Under the pieces are notes generated by a model, which saw only the letters and a program-made list of their open reading frames with translations, did no database searches and was not told where the DNA came from. Shown piece by piece: positions 13,046 to 26,124 of a stretch of DNA of 64,000 bases. Both the position numbers and the translations under genes were made by a program. Source of the stretch: Prinia subflava (lineage: Eukaryota > Chordata > Aves > Passeriformes > Cisticolidae); contig NC_086283.1 of the NCBI RefSeq assembly GCF_021018805.1, positions 55,294,705 through 55,358,704 of the forward strand. Direction: 5' to 3'. Numbering within the stretch: position 1 is the first letter of the stretch; each line of letters starts with the position of its first letter.

Positions 13046-16000
13046 ACCTTCAGATGCCAGATTTCCACAAGGTAGTAAAAGAGCTCATTCCAGCACTAGG
13101 AAAATTTTGTCTGGGGGACTTCACTGACCATAGTATGAGTGCTATCTGAACATCTCACCATGAAACTAGGAACACGTAGTGTAAGAACCTTAAAAATCAT
13201 ATTTGTCTTAAACACTGTAAGACCACTGAAGGGCATTGCCCACTATGGCAAACTGGATAAAGAATTTGTGGCCACCAAAACTCAATGCTGCTCCAGTATG
13301 CCTTCTGGGTTCTGGGAACTTGATATAAGATAAAGGTGGTACTATTGTCCAATTATCTCAAGTTTAAGGAGAAGTAAACACAGCTGGAGGAGAAGAATGT
13401 ATCCACAAGAAAAGCCAGCTCAGCGGCTGTGCTAAAAATCATGTCTGGCTAGGCCCGGCAGGGGGAGACCATAGCCCACCAACCCATTTGCTGAGGCCAG
13501 GTCCGCATACCAGAATTCCGGGATTTTTTAAAAGTCCTCCACTATGAGGGAAATGCAACTGTACTGGGTTTGTCTCTGGGGCATAAAATTAATTTTTGTG
13601 TTGCAGTTGTTTGTAAGTGTAAAAAAGGTACTTACAAAAGCAGTGGAAAATCGTCTTGGAGGTATGCTTAGGAGATTTGCATGTGAAGAAAAAGTATTTT
13701 ATAGGATCTCAATTTTTAGAAAAATTGTTCCCAGAGGCATCCTTTATATGACTTACTGTGCTGTCTGTTTCCCTGGAGCAAATCAATATTTTCACCACAG
13801 GTGAGAAATTTGGCACTGAGTTGACCACCCAGAGGTTGCAAGGAGTCTGCATTGGCAAAGGGACCACCCAAATACTGACATTCCTCTGTGCTCAAATGAG
13901 CAGTAAGAAACTCTGTGGCAGGCATTCAGAAACACATGCTGAGAATATGAATCTTTCTGGAGAAAGGGAAGGAAGAGAGCTTGTAGTTTGTAGAAGAGAT
14001 CTAGTAAAAATATGTGACTGTTGACTAACATATGGAACACAATGTGTTTTAATCCTGTACACATGTGAATGAATGAAATGGAAACCAGGACAGCAGACAA
14101 AGGTCGTACACTGAAGAGCTGCCCATTCCTCTGTTTCTAAAGACACTATGAGAATATGACAAAATGAGTTCTCTGCAGAACAATCATATAGGCAAAACAG
14201 AGACTGCTGCTATGGTAGCACTGGCAGAGACCGAAAGGGCCTGCCTCTTGCTGAAAGAGCTGCTCATTGGTTTAGAGCTCAGTACACTTGATTAATTCAA
14301 GAATTCATGTTTCCCTGTTCAAACACCACACCTCTGTGTTTTAGGTGTTTCCTCCTGTAGTTACTCTGATGTGGATTCTCTTCACATTGCAGTTTTTGTG
14401 TTCAGCTATGTGTGCAATAGAAGACTGAGACTGAAAATTTTAAACCAACCACTGTGGATGGATGAGCATAATGAAAATTTGTCACTAAAATTCTATTGTG
14501 GCTGCTAAGAAATAGTAGGTGCTATGTCTTCTAAGCTTCCGAGTGAATTTAGACACTTAATTTATTCCACAAAACATCAGAGTATTTAATAGCATAGTTC
14601 TCCTTTGTCTCTATGTATGCCTCCTTATATTATGCATAAAACTTTACAAGTTTACTGAAAGTTTACTGTATTCTTGCTGTTAAAGGTTGTGAAATTCTCA
14701 TGTCTGAAATATTTTAACTAAGAGATGAATTGGTCTTAAAACCCTTACTGAAAAGAAAAGTGCTGCCTTGGACTTAGAAGAAACTGATGTTCTGCAGGTC
14801 ATGGACAGTTATGTCCTGTGTTAGCATCCAACGAAGTGCAATGAATGTTTTTGGTGTGTTTTTGAGGAATTGGACTTTAAATATTTCCCAGAGAAAAGTC
14901 TTGTGGTATTAAGTAAGGAACACCAGTGCCGTGCCCAAGTAGTACAGAATTTCTGCAGGGTGTTTATGGGAGAACTGTGTGGTATTTTTGCAGCTTTGAC
15001 CATGACTTGTCCATACCACAGGTACTATGACAAACAATATGAAGGTAGATAAACTAATTTTCACAGATTTAAGAAGGTTCACTTTATTTTTCCCTGCATT
15101 AGTGTCTCATCTGCATTAAGAGTATTTGTAAGATAGTTTATCCTATGAAATGTGCTGAATTGTCCTGTCTTGGGGCATCATGGCTGTCCTAGGACTTCTT
15201 TTTCTTCAAGGACATATGCTGATGGCAGTCAGCACAGACCATGTAGATCTGTGTTTACAGCCTGCGACACCTGTATTAAGTCTAAGTGTTTCTAGACTGT
15301 AACAGTGGTGGACTGTCTGCACTTACAAGAGTTTTGACTGTATGGGAGTGCATTTGGGAATGTGTGTCCAGAGCTCTCAGCCTCTGAATTTCATTCCTGT
15401 TTGCTACCAAACACAGTTAACTTTTTTTGTGCTGTGTTGGACTTACAGGCACATGCACAAATGTCTGTGGTCTCCATTGGATTTCTTCCTTCCCGCAAGC
15501 CAAGATGAGGACTTGAGTGCCTCTGAAAACTTACGTAACACAGGTGAAAAGTAGGCATAGCTTTGGATTTGACCAGCCTGTTTCACAACAGCATCTGTCC
15601 TTAGTGAACTTAGATCCTCAGCCAGTGAACTGTTTTGTCTCCAGCACTGACCTAAGAATGGAAACCTTTATGTTCATTGGTGAAAGACAGTTTGTTCCCT
15701 TGATCATGACTAGTGAACAGATACCATGCACTCTGTGAGAATGACTGTGAAAGTTAGGCAGAATACTACTTGGAATCTGATGCAAATTTAGATTATGGAC
15801 TGTAGTCCTGCATCTCTAGGACCAAATATGAGTACAGTATACAGGAGAACTAGTTGGAGTGTTTGGTTTGCAGAGCCTAATTTTGTCTCTAGTAGCAGCC
15901 TTCCTTGAGACATTAGATTAGGAATTAGCTAATGCACAATAAAAGTGGCCCTAATTCTATTTTTCCTTAGTAATGTAAGCCCATTACTTTATAAATCTCC

Positions 16001-17187
16001 TTTCTCTCTCTCTCATTTTTTTTAATCAGTTGGGGTGTATTTACATTTTTTTTCCATTTTTCATACTTTATCTTTACAGCTTCCTGATTTTACTTCATGG
16101 ATTCTTTCTGGTGGTGCTATAATTTATGCATCTTGTAATATTTTAACAGATGCTATTTTGGAGATACCCAAATTTATCTAAATAGAGCTGGAATTTAACC
16201 TCATGGAATCATAATTTCACTTGTTGTGTTTGAATCACAGAAAGAGTTTGAGGACCCCAATTGAATTATGACCTTATTGTACAAAGCAGCCTATGTGCTT
16301 ACCCTAGGATGCAGATCAAAAAGTCAGAGGCTGACTTTGTTCATTTATTGTTCTCATGGTATAAGGCAGTATGGTGCATACAGACAGGCAGGAAAGATAT
16401 TTGACAATACTGAGTTATTAGAAATGAAATAACAAGTTGCAGTTTCCTTCATATTGTTTACACTTTGGTTAAATTTCTGTCTCTTGTAGGCTAGAAAACA
16501 ATAACATTGTCATGAGATTGTTGACACAGACCATTTTTATACATTTTGCAATAAACAGGTACAAATTTATGGATATTTTGTGTTTTGCATATCCTGAGGT
16601 TCATATTAATTTCTTTAATTGAAATTATTTGTCCTGAAGGTTTTCTTAAGCCACCAAAGCCTGTATCAAGATAGCCATTCTATGAAGAGAACTAATGTTT
16701 AATGTTTAAAAGCATGTGGCAGTGTCAAATGAAGAAGTACAGCTCCTGTGCTTTCTTTTGGTTTTTTTTCAGGAATCCTTGTTATATTGGGTTTAAATGG
16801 TCTTCATGGGTCATTAGCTATTGTAGTATGACCTTACCTATATACAGTTTGGGAATATAGTTCAGAAACATGGTACAGAACATACAGAACATCTTGATAA
16901 ATAGTGCAGAGGAAGAAGACTTTTCTACTACCTATGTGCCATGTATTAGTTCTATTTTTTCTCTTAGATAGTATGAAAAATAGAACCTGGTAACAACTTT
17001 ATGTCAATTTATATTGCTATTTCTGGTAAAATATTATTGCAATTTTATGCCTCTTTCCATCAGCATACTGAGAACTCTGACAAGTGTGATGCTATTTTTA
17101 ATAATCCTAGGATTTACTTCTGAATTTTTCCTGTACTAAAACTTTTCATGTGTTTACTTTTGCTATTTTCCCTGAACAAAATACAAA
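13046..17187. other. Non-coding sequence with one unexplained GC-rich patch
   Basis: This stretch holds no gene I can support. The part at about 13395-13530 is notably GC-rich with C and G runs (GGCCCGGCAGGGGGAGACC) and differs from the AT-rich flanks; it could be a piece of an old LTR or retroviral leader, but I cannot place it. The frames of 60-100 codons around 13544-14146 overlap on both strands and have no recognised domain. From 14.1 to 17.2 kb the sequence is AT-rich and plain. Confidence 0.55.
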
Positions 17188-17805
17188 ATCATTGTGGGGC
17201 TGAGGTTGGAAGATATCTCAGGAGATCATCTGACTCAACTTCCCTGTTCCAGTAAGGAGACCTAGAGCATGCTGTCCAATACCATGTCTCTCAAGAACTG
17301 ATATTCCATCACATCCCTGGCCAGTCTTTGCCAGCGCTCAGTCCCCTTCTCAGTAAAAAAACACTTCCTACTGTTCGAAAGGAACCTCCAGTCTTTCAGT
17401 TTGGGCCTATTGCCTCTGATTCTGTCACGGGGAACCACCGGAAAGAGTCTCTGTCTTGTTAGTGCCCTCCCTTCAGGAGTGTGTACAATATCATAAGATT
17501 CCTCTGAGCCTTTTCTTCTACAGCCTGAACTATCTCAGGTCTTTCAGTCTTTGTTCAAAGGAGAGATATTCCAGACCCTTCATCATCTTAGTGACTGTTC
17601 AGTGCACTCTCTCCAGTAGCTCCATGTCCCTCTTGTACTAATAATCCCACAGCTGGGCACAGGACTCCGAGTGTGTCTTCACTGGTGTTGAATGGAGTGG
17701 CAGGATTACCTGCCCACAACCTGCTGTCAGCTCTTCTCTTCACACAGCCCAGGGTTCCATTCACCTTCTTTGCCATGAGGGCACAATGTTGGCCTGTGTT
17801 CCAGT
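17188..17805 (-). mobile_element. CR1 LINE 3' fragment
   Basis: The plus strand reads as antisense CR1 3' sequence: GGGGCTGAGGTTGGAAGATA at the start, then the block near 17400-17460 about residues that in the family precede the 3' untranslated region, and the stretch CCCACAGCTGGGCACAGGAC at 17646. Orientation is therefore minus. The copy is short, lacks reverse transcriptase motifs and has lost the last 3' repeat units. The right edge near 17805 is approximate. Confidence 0.85.
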
Positions 17806-18953
17806 GGGACCACAGTGATGCGGTGTTACAAAGTGGGTCATTTCAAATGGGCTGCTTTCAGATAGACATGTCTGTGGGAAGAAGTAATTCGAGTATAAAT
17901 TTCCTATGGTATTTTAGTCTGCATTGTTTTTAATCATATGTAGCAGCCTTACTGACCAGCTGAGGTACTGAATGGTTGACATCCTTTGTTCCTGAAATCA
18001 CCCAGGCTTCCACTGGAGTCCTCTGATCTCCTGTCAGCAAGCTGAGAATTTACCACTGCATCAGTGAAAGTGGCTGTATAGAGATACTGAAAACTCCCAC
18101 TCTGCTCTAAGCAGAGATGAATCTCAGCTCTGTGAAGGGCTAGATTAAAACCCAAATGGGGTTCAAATACCTGTCTTGGCTGTAGGGCATGTTGTGTTCT
18201 TGCCCGATGAAGAACAGTTTGCACACCGGTTGGGTTAATACAATGCTCATTCTTCACAAACTACCAGCCTGTGGAACCACACAATGCTTATTCTGGAGGA
18301 TCACATTAAACATTAACTAAGAAGAAGAATGGGAGAGTAATCAGCCCAGTTACTGGCAACAGTGTGAGTGAACAATGAAACAAAACTGTATCATAACTTT
18401 CTTGTCAACCACTGAAATCTACACACACTATCTGATACTTTCGTATATTGTATATTCTGTATGAGAAGCAGCAAGTTCCTTACGACAGTTCTACGTGAAT
18501 GTGAATTATAATGGCAGCATTTTTCATTTCTGTGGCTAGCAGCAGATACTTTGGCTTCTATGGAGATACTTAGGAGGAGAGGGCCCTGAATGACCTCTAA
18601 AAGACCTGCAGGTTGTTCTGTTTTTTAACAGAAAAATCCTCATCATTTCAAAATTTCTATTTCTAGCTCTTCAATACAATGTCATAACAGAAATCAAGGT
18701 TTTTGCACATTGAAGATCCGTTTCTTCTTTGGGACTGTGTCTTACATCTTTTTGGCACCCATAAGTGATAGGAATTTTCAAGATTTTGTCATGCTATACA
18801 AGTACTGGAAAATACTCACATTTGGTAAAAAAAAGAGACAAGTATTTGTAGTTTCCATGAGCTTTGAAAGCTGAATCTACTATATAAAGAGTGAGACTGA
18901 TAATATTTTTCTTTTGCTTGTGCAAGGATTTTACATCCAAATTGCATTTCATT

Positions 18954-18969
18954 AAAAAAAAAAAAAAAA
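18954..18969. repeat. Homopolymer A run
   Basis: A run of about 16 A residues on the plus strand. It could be the tail of a retrocopy inserted on the plus strand, but the preceding bases show no recognised gene or SINE and no polyadenylation signal at the expected distance, so I treat it as a simple repeat. Confidence 0.8.
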
Positions 18970-19127
18970 GGACACAGGAATATTTTTTGAACTTGCACAT
19001 ATATTTTATGTAGAAGTCCACAGACTTGACATTTGAAAACTTCGCCAGCTGAATAGTATATTCCTATGAAGAGTTACATTGTGTGTGCATGCCTAAAGGG
19101 CATGAAGTTTTCTCTCTTCAGAACTGC

Positions 19128-19220
19128 ATATATATATTGTATCTTTTAATAGATGTATGTACATAGATACATCAGTTTATAAATATATATGTGTACATAT
19201 GTATATGCACATATATATGT
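19128..19220. repeat. AT-rich low-complexity zone with TATATA runs
   Basis: Interrupted (TA)n and (TG/CA)-containing runs, including TATATATATT and ATATATATGT. Probably a decayed microsatellite. Confidence 0.7.
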
Positions 19221-22200
19221 AACCTTTATTTACTTTTCTTGAACTGTAAAGACAGCAAGCTGTAGAGCCATAAAGAATAAATTATGCTCACATCCGTGTC
19301 TTACTTACCACAGATACACCACAGAAGGCACAAGAGAATGTTCCTTCATACACCTTCTGAGTAAGCCTCCATTTGCTAATGCATCTCCAACAAAAATTCC
19401 AGAATTCATGGACCCTTATTAGAACTCCCTCTGCTTGATATTGCTTCCATTTCTGGAAGCTGAGATCCTTGTTGCTACCAGGCTTTTTAAAGAATGAACA
19501 TACTCAGGGATCAGTGCTGCTTTGTGAAAAAAGCCTAGCTGAGTACTGGCTTTTATCATTGAACTCAGATGGCTCAGCAGGTAGTTGACTGCCCCTCCTG
19601 CTCACTTTAAATTTTAAGTGCGTCTTATCTCCCAACATGATTTATGTTTTCTTTGCAACAGTTTCTTTACTGAATCCACAAGAGAACAAAATCTTGGATG
19701 GAGCTGGAAAATGAGGGCATCTTTTCCTTGGGGTAATGTACATTTCCAGCTTTGTGAAACACTGTTCCATCTATTCCAACACAATATTTTCTAATAAAAA
19801 CATCCAATGAACTGTCTGAAGCCTACCTTGGTTTTGTTTTGGGTTTTTTTTTTTTTCCTAGGAAAAAAATCCTTTCTTTTGTATAAAAGTAGAAAGATTT
19901 CTAATGTGCATGAGGATCACAAAGTGCAGCACAGCACTGTTTGGGTATAGTGCCTTGTTCCTGAAAGCATATAATGACTTGCATGTAAAACCTTGATCCT
20001 ATTAATGTGTTACCATGGCACTGTGCCCAAGCCAGTGCCTCTTGCAGCTTATAGAATAAAATGTGCTACAGCAGCTATCCTGTACTGGGTTCCCAGCCAG
20101 TGTGGTTTTCATTCACTGTTGTCTATGCTTGGTGTGATGTAGACATGACTGACATGATTTTGTTGGTTTTGGAGGTTTCTCTCTAGAACTGTTTTTCTAC
20201 ATATTGAGGAGAAAACAGTAATTTGACATAAGTGCAGTAACCCTGTTTTGGTTTTTTTTTTTTTTTAATTCTACTTGTCTATCATGCTATTTTAGTAAGA
20301 CCACAGGATACTGCAGTCTTTTTTTTACTAAGCATTTGTTATGCCTTAAAGACATAATTGTTTGGAATTTAAACACAGAATGTACTCCAAAACACATCAG
20401 ATTCACACACCTGAGGTCTTAGACTCAAATGAGGCAAAAGTCTGTATATTTTAAATTTCATTAGAAACCCAAATACACATCATAGCTTTGAAGGATGAAA
20501 TCTTGTGAGCTAGTCCTAAAAACATTTTCCTCATGAAAAATGAGGAAATGATAAACATTTGTAAATTGATTTCTGGAATATTGCAATGTGTAATACCAAT
20601 GTATTCTGATACTCATTGAGTAAGCATATTTAATATTTTTGCTCTAGCACCTTGCCTTCTGGCAGGAGGTTCAATCATGTATGTCAAATGCTAAGAAGAC
20701 TGGCAATTCTGTAAGCATCAGTATTCCTTTAAGAAGAATGGAAAAACAGCAGAGGAACTCAGTGTCGTGCTCAGGATTTTACTTGCTTGTTGTGGGGCCA
20801 ACAAAATCTTCTGCACATAGAGTTCTCTAATATTTCTGCCTGCTTCAAGTGGTTTATGTTACTTTCTTTTCAGGAAAGTCATTGATAAAAAATGTACTAC
20901 TTTAGATACTTTCACAATAGATTCTTCTTAAAGCAAATGATTAGGGAAATCCGTACTAAATCAATGGAGAGTTGTTTTTTTCTTTGTAGAACTTTGCCAA
21001 TCCTGTTGCAATCCTGTGGACTACAAGTATCTCCAAACAGAAAATGGCTGTGCGTGCCTTTTACTCTGTTAATACCAGCAGCTGTCTGTTTCCTTGCCTG
21101 TGAGAGCTGAAACTTGAAATCAGGTTGTTATTTGAGCAAGATTTTCTTAATGTGCACTTTCTTTGCTTGGCAAACTTGCTGCTGATAAGCAAGCAGACAG
21201 CACAATAGGATGAGATTATGAGTGTTGTATAATACACTTGTTCTCTTTCTCCCCGTTTTCCTTTTTTTCCCCTCATTCTCTGGGAATGTGCTCCCAGGCA
21301 TTCTTGGAAAGCTGCTAGTCCAGAAATATAAACACTTCTGAATTTTTTTTCTGATCTGAGATTTTTGATATGCTTTCTGTGGCACAGTCAAATCAGAAAG
21401 GATACCCAAAGTAATCCTGTGGAGGATGTCACTGGAGAAGGGAAGACAGAGTCACTCTGAAGATCCCAGAGACATGAACTGCAGGATATAAAAGAGCTAA
21501 AGCCATTAGTACTTTGTGTGACTGCTGTGAGTACTTAAAACTGCACAAAAGACAGAGAACAATGGTAGTTGTTCAAATACATGTTTACTACCTCTTTACT
21601 ATGCCTCTTCTGTGCTTTGATGGGCTTTTACATAATGCTTCTCATCTGTTCAATGTTATCAGCTGCTAGTAAAAGCTATCTACTTTACACACATAATTCA
21701 GATTGCCTGAAGATAAAGGGCCTGTAAGGTCTGTTGGGTGTTGTGGTTGTTATGGCTTCAAGGCTTAAGGGATGCTGAAAATATTCTGATTTGCAGCTTT
21801 AACATCTACATTCATGCTGATCTGTTAGGTCATCCCAAAGGCCCATCTCAGTGGAATGCACCTTGTTTATACCCATGCCCTGAATGTTACTCCAATATCT
21901 ATGCCCGGGGCCCTCAGCAAAGTATGTCTAACACATGTTTCAACCCAAACTGCCTGGTTTTGGCTTATCTCTGTGGGCCAGGCTGACTTATGCTGTACCT
22001 TGTAGCAAGAGTGGGGAGATGTGGGAACCTACCCCAGCACTCCCTCCTTGTCAAGAGGCAAAACACATACATAACCTGTGCCAGAATAATATTTTGTTTT
22101 TAATTTGCACAACAGAATTAAATTGTATTTTCCCATTTGCAGGGATTGTGAGCAAAGAAGATACTCTGGAGTCCTGCCATCATGTAGAAATCACAATGGG

Positions 22201-25200
22201 CTGAAAAGAGTGTCTCCTGTCTTAGTATGTAGTGCAGTTTGGGCCCTAAAGCAATCATCTGAAGGATATTTGTCCAGGCAGTTGTTCTTCCTGGGTGATA
22301 GAGAGCAGCACCAATGGGCACAGGAGTGCTTTTAACATCATGAGTCAATCCTCAGTTTTCATTTGTGTAGAGCTGAACTCACATGAGATCTGGCTTTTTG
22401 AAATGTTTAAATATAGGTGCAGTAACCACTGGTGTGGTCTTTTCTCACACATAAGCCTATGAACTCTCACCGAGAGTTTTGTCTGACTCTCTTTTCTATA
22501 TAGTAAATAGTTGAGTACGCCTTGCATTTTGCAAACCACTGTTGCATTTACCATTGCACTTTGTAAACTCACAGTTTTATATCAGTTAATTATATTGTTG
22601 CTTCTCCTTTATCAGTGAAGTGCATAATTCCCTCTGTGACAAGGCCTGTCCTAGATACAGTGAGCAATCACCATGTGCATTCAGAACATCCTGATCCTGG
22701 AAAGAACATTACCCAAATTATTCTGAAGATAAAGGGAACTTTTGTCTCCTTCCTACAGACATACTTGTTATAGCAGTCTCACTTGACTGCTATGTGAGTC
22801 AGTGAAGATGATGAAGATGTCCCTGGACAAGGATGAGGGACTTCTACTTCAGCCTCTAATTAAATTAGGAAATCTGGCACTGTTCCTGGCATATGGTGGT
22901 GATTATGAAATGGATGATAGGGAGACATTCTCTGTGCAAGGGCAGTGGCAGGCCTGTGCCTCCTTTCCTCCCTTTCTGCCTGTTTTCATCTAGAAGGCAC
23001 AGTGCTGGCCAGCCCTGGGCCCCAGAAGCCGTCTCACAGGAGAGTGGCTGCCTGTATACCCTGTATACCAAGGCTGTGGGCCTTGGGTGATGGAGATGGA
23101 CAAACACCACATGAGACTTGTGCCATAGGTGTGAACTTCATGTGTTTGTGGATAGGGTGGTCTGTGGAGCACTGAAGGTATGATGCTGGCATCCCACAGA
23201 CCTGTTGTCCTTACTTTTGAGCAATGGAAGAAGGTCTTTGTGATACCAGGGCAGTGTGAGGGGCTGTTTCTGTGTGCTCACAGATGTACTGCCTGCTCTG
23301 GCTGTGAAACAGCCCTGTTCAGGGTCTGTTCAGGCAATATGCCATCCTTTGCCCTTGATGCTCCCTTTCAAAATGTGTAGCTTGATAAAGTTAGATTTTA
23401 TATGTCAAGGTTTTTCCATGCTGTCTTAGCTGTTCTCACTATTCAATACTGAGCTGAAGTGTCATAGCGGTCTATATGCACCTCAGACGTCCTCAGAGCA
23501 ACCTGGTTGGAGCACTCAGAGCCCCTGGTTGTCCCAGACATCTAGGGACTTCCAGTGCCATGACAAAGTGAGTGAGGATTTCACCTTGAGAGGCCCCAGT
23601 GACTGCTTATAGTGCAGTGGTTGCGTGGCATAGACACAGCTGTATATTGTGATAATAGATAAGGGTCATTTGAGCTCTAACAGCTCCATTTAGCTTTTGG
23701 AAAACTATTTTGAGATCACCATGTAGTGTAGCAGAGAGAGTAGATGAGTTTGGGTTCATCTCACCAGTTCCTGCAGTGCAGTTCCTTGAATGTTTATTCT
23801 GCTGGCAAAAACACAGAAATGGGCTACGATTCTGTCCCTAAATGAATAAATGTGAATTCAAAATGCACTTCCGAAGCAATATGTCTTTAAACCACTACTA
23901 GTTTGTGGGAAAACACGTCACCTCCAGCTATTAGCGAGTGCCCTGTTAGTTCAGGGTAGTTTGCCTGGTTTGCCTCTGCGCCCTTGCTGGGTGAACTGGT
24001 GATCCCATCACCTTGTCTCCTGTCACAGTCCTCTAAGTGAACAGCGGCACTGCTCAGCTGTCAGCTCATCACAGAGCAGCTGCAGGCAGAGAGAGGGTGA
24101 GGCAGCAGCCTGCCAATCTTTTTTCTTTTTTCCCTCAGATTTACAGCTGGTTTGGGGTACATTTTTATTTTGGCAATTGGGAAATCTAATTAGATATCCT
24201 GGAGTCTTAATTAAGTGGCTTTTATGGTTACAAGATATTTTGAGAATAATCATCTGTGAAGACTTGGGACCCATGTTCCATTTGCATGTGCAATTTCTAT
24301 GACTGTGTGAATAAGTTCTGTAATTGCCTGTAGGAATTTAGAATGTTTGCCCAAATTGAAGAAATTACAAATACTTCCTAGCATTCAGTTTTTAAGCCTC
24401 CGACTTTAGAATTAGGGGAAAAGCTGACAGAAAATGCTGTATTCGAATAGAAATCACATTCTGTTCACGTAAACTGTCTTTTTTGGCGACTTGTGTTATC
24501 AGTTGGTGGAAAGTTAAAATTTTGCAGTGGTTTAAACACCTGGTTAACCACCACAGAATGTCCTTGGTAATGAGTAAGCACCATGGTATGAAATATATGC
24601 TAATTGTGTTCCGATTAAACTGCATTCACTGCAATTACATCTCATTAGATAAATAATTTCTGAGGGAGATATACTAATTAAGTGGTTTTACTCATTATGT
24701 ATTTCATGATTAAGATGAGTTTACTAAATTTACAGCTGTGCAACTAAAGCTATTTAGAACTAAACATGCCAATATTTACAAAACACACAGAAATTGTTTA
24801 TGATCTGTTTATGATTCTTTGTTGCTAATGATGAAGGGTGTGTAAGGTTTTCTTGGAGCTCCTGCAATGAACAAAATGCTCCCCAAGTGTTTCGAGACCC
24901 TCTGGAATATAAATGATCTCATAAATTTAAAATACCATTGTTATTCAGTTCTCTGAGCTACCTGCTGCTGTCCAGCAGCTGATTTGCTTATTTAAAATAA
25001 TAGTAAGTTGCCTGTTTTAACATTATTTTGTAATGTATGTGGTGTGTTGGCCCTGGCTGTTACCAGGTGCCCACCAAAGCCACTCTACCCCTCTGATCCT
25101 TGGCTGGACAGGAGAAAATACAACCAAAGGCTTGTGGTTTGAGATAAGGACAGGGAGGGATCATTCACTGATTACCATCAGGTGCAAAACAGGATGAACT

Positions 25201-25217
25201 TGGAGAAATTAGTTTGT

Positions 25218-25223
25218 TTTATT
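25218..25223 (-). promoter_or_regulatory. LTR polyadenylation signal (AATAAA)
   Basis: The minus strand reads AATAAA here, inside the 25-26 kb LTR and close to its 3' end. This is where the R region of a retroviral LTR normally directs cleavage of the transcript. Confidence 0.6.
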
Positions 25224-25423
25224 TCCAGTCAAATCAGGGCATAATAAAAAGTGCAAACCAAATTTCGAAACACCTTCACCCCAACCTTCCCTTCTTCCCA
25301 GGTTCATCTTCATTCATGATTTTATCTACCTTGACACAGGGGACAGGCAATGGGGGTTGTAGTCAGTTCATCACACGTTGTCTCTGCTGCTCTTCCGTCC
25401 TCTGGGGAAGGATTCTTCGCTTG

Positions 25424-25700
25424 CTCCAGTGTGGGGTCCCTCCCACAGGAGACAGTCCTCCACAAACTTCTCCAGTGTAAGGCCTTCCCACAGGCTACAG
25501 TTATTCACAAATTACTCCAGCATGAATCCCTTCCACAGCGTGAATCTCTTCCTTCAGGAACAGGCTGCTCTACAGTGCGTCTCCTGTGGGGTCACAAATC
25601 CTGCCAGCCAACCTGCTCCAGCCTGGGCTCCTCTCTCCACAGCTCCTGCCAAGAGCCTGCTCCAGCACAGGTTTCCCACAGAGTCACCGTGTCCCTCAGG
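25424..25700. repeat. Degenerate tandem array of about 45 bp inside the LTR
   Basis: The plus-strand words CTCCAGTGTGG, CTCCAGTGTAA and CTCCAGCATGA start at 25424, 25470 and 25515, spacing 46 and 45 bases. Related words at 25616 and 25660 are 44 apart. Units share a following TCCCACAGG-like stretch. It is internal to the U3 part of the LTR and explains the long open frames in several phases. Such arrays in LTR U3 regions can hold repeated factor-binding sites, but that is inference. Confidence 0.75.
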
Positions 25701-26124
25701 TGCATTTGCCTTCTCCAGAGAGGTGTCCATGGGCTGCAGGAGGGTCTCTGCTCTGCTGTGGAACCACACAGGCTGCAGGAGCACAGCTGCTTCACCACGG
25801 TCTGCACCAGGGGCTGCAGGGAAACATCTGCTCCAGCATCTGGAGCACCTCTTGCCCCTCCTTCTTACTGGCGTTGGTGTTTGCAGGGCTCTTGCTGTCA
25901 TGTGTACTCATTGCTCCATTCTCTGGCTGTGATTGCTGCCACACAGGTTTTTTCCCTTTCGTAAATACATTTTTCCAGAGGCAAACTGCCTCCATCACTG
26001 ATGGGCTTGGCCTTGTCTCATGATGGGTCTGTCCTGGACACAGGAGAAGCTTCTGGAAGCTTCTCGCAGAATCCACCTCTGTAGCCCCCCTGCTACAAAG
26101 AGTTTGCCACAAAAACCCAATACA

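Larger units (their letters stand above)
17806..25037. other. Long non-coding stretch
   Basis: More than 7 kb without a recognised gene or repeat. Low-complexity parts are a run of A residues (18954-18969), an AT-rich zone with TATATA runs (19128-19220) and T runs near 19845 and 20258. The section 22.8-23.6 kb is richer in G and C and has overlapping frames on both strands, none with a known domain. Frames such as 21738-22335 and 20892-21110 look like chance. No splice-flanked conserved exon stood out. Confidence 0.6.
25038..26124 (-). mobile_element. ERV long terminal repeat, probably solo
   Basis: On the minus strand the element starts TGTATTGGGTTTTTGTGGC (from 26124) and ends with CCAACACACCACA at 25038. 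Near-inverted ends (TGTGTTGG at 25043-25050 and CCAATACA at 26117-26124) support LTR boundaries. A polyadenylation signal, AATAAA on the minus strand, sits at 25223-25218, about 180 bases before the 3' end, which fixes the orientation. The middle is a degenerate tandem array with CTCCAGYGTG units. No internal retroviral genes adjoin it, so it looks like a solo LTR. A possible target duplication is ATGTA or TGTA (25033-25037 and 26127-26131), but it does not fall exactly at the ends. The sequence resembles an LTR family I remember from birds; I give no family name. Frames of up to 204 codons inside it are not genes. Confidence 0.8.

Noticed and set aside
13544..14146. Cluster of frames of 69-102 codons on both strands
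   Set aside because: Mutually overlapping, no recognised domain, no exon-intron pattern.
18794..19021. Possible retrocopy ending at the A run near 18954
   Set aside because: No gene-like sequence, polyadenylation signal or target duplication was found next to it.
25350..26112. Several open frames of 106-204 codons on both strands
   Set aside because: They overlap one another within an LTR carrying a degenerate tandem array, which yields open frames in several phases without coding meaning.
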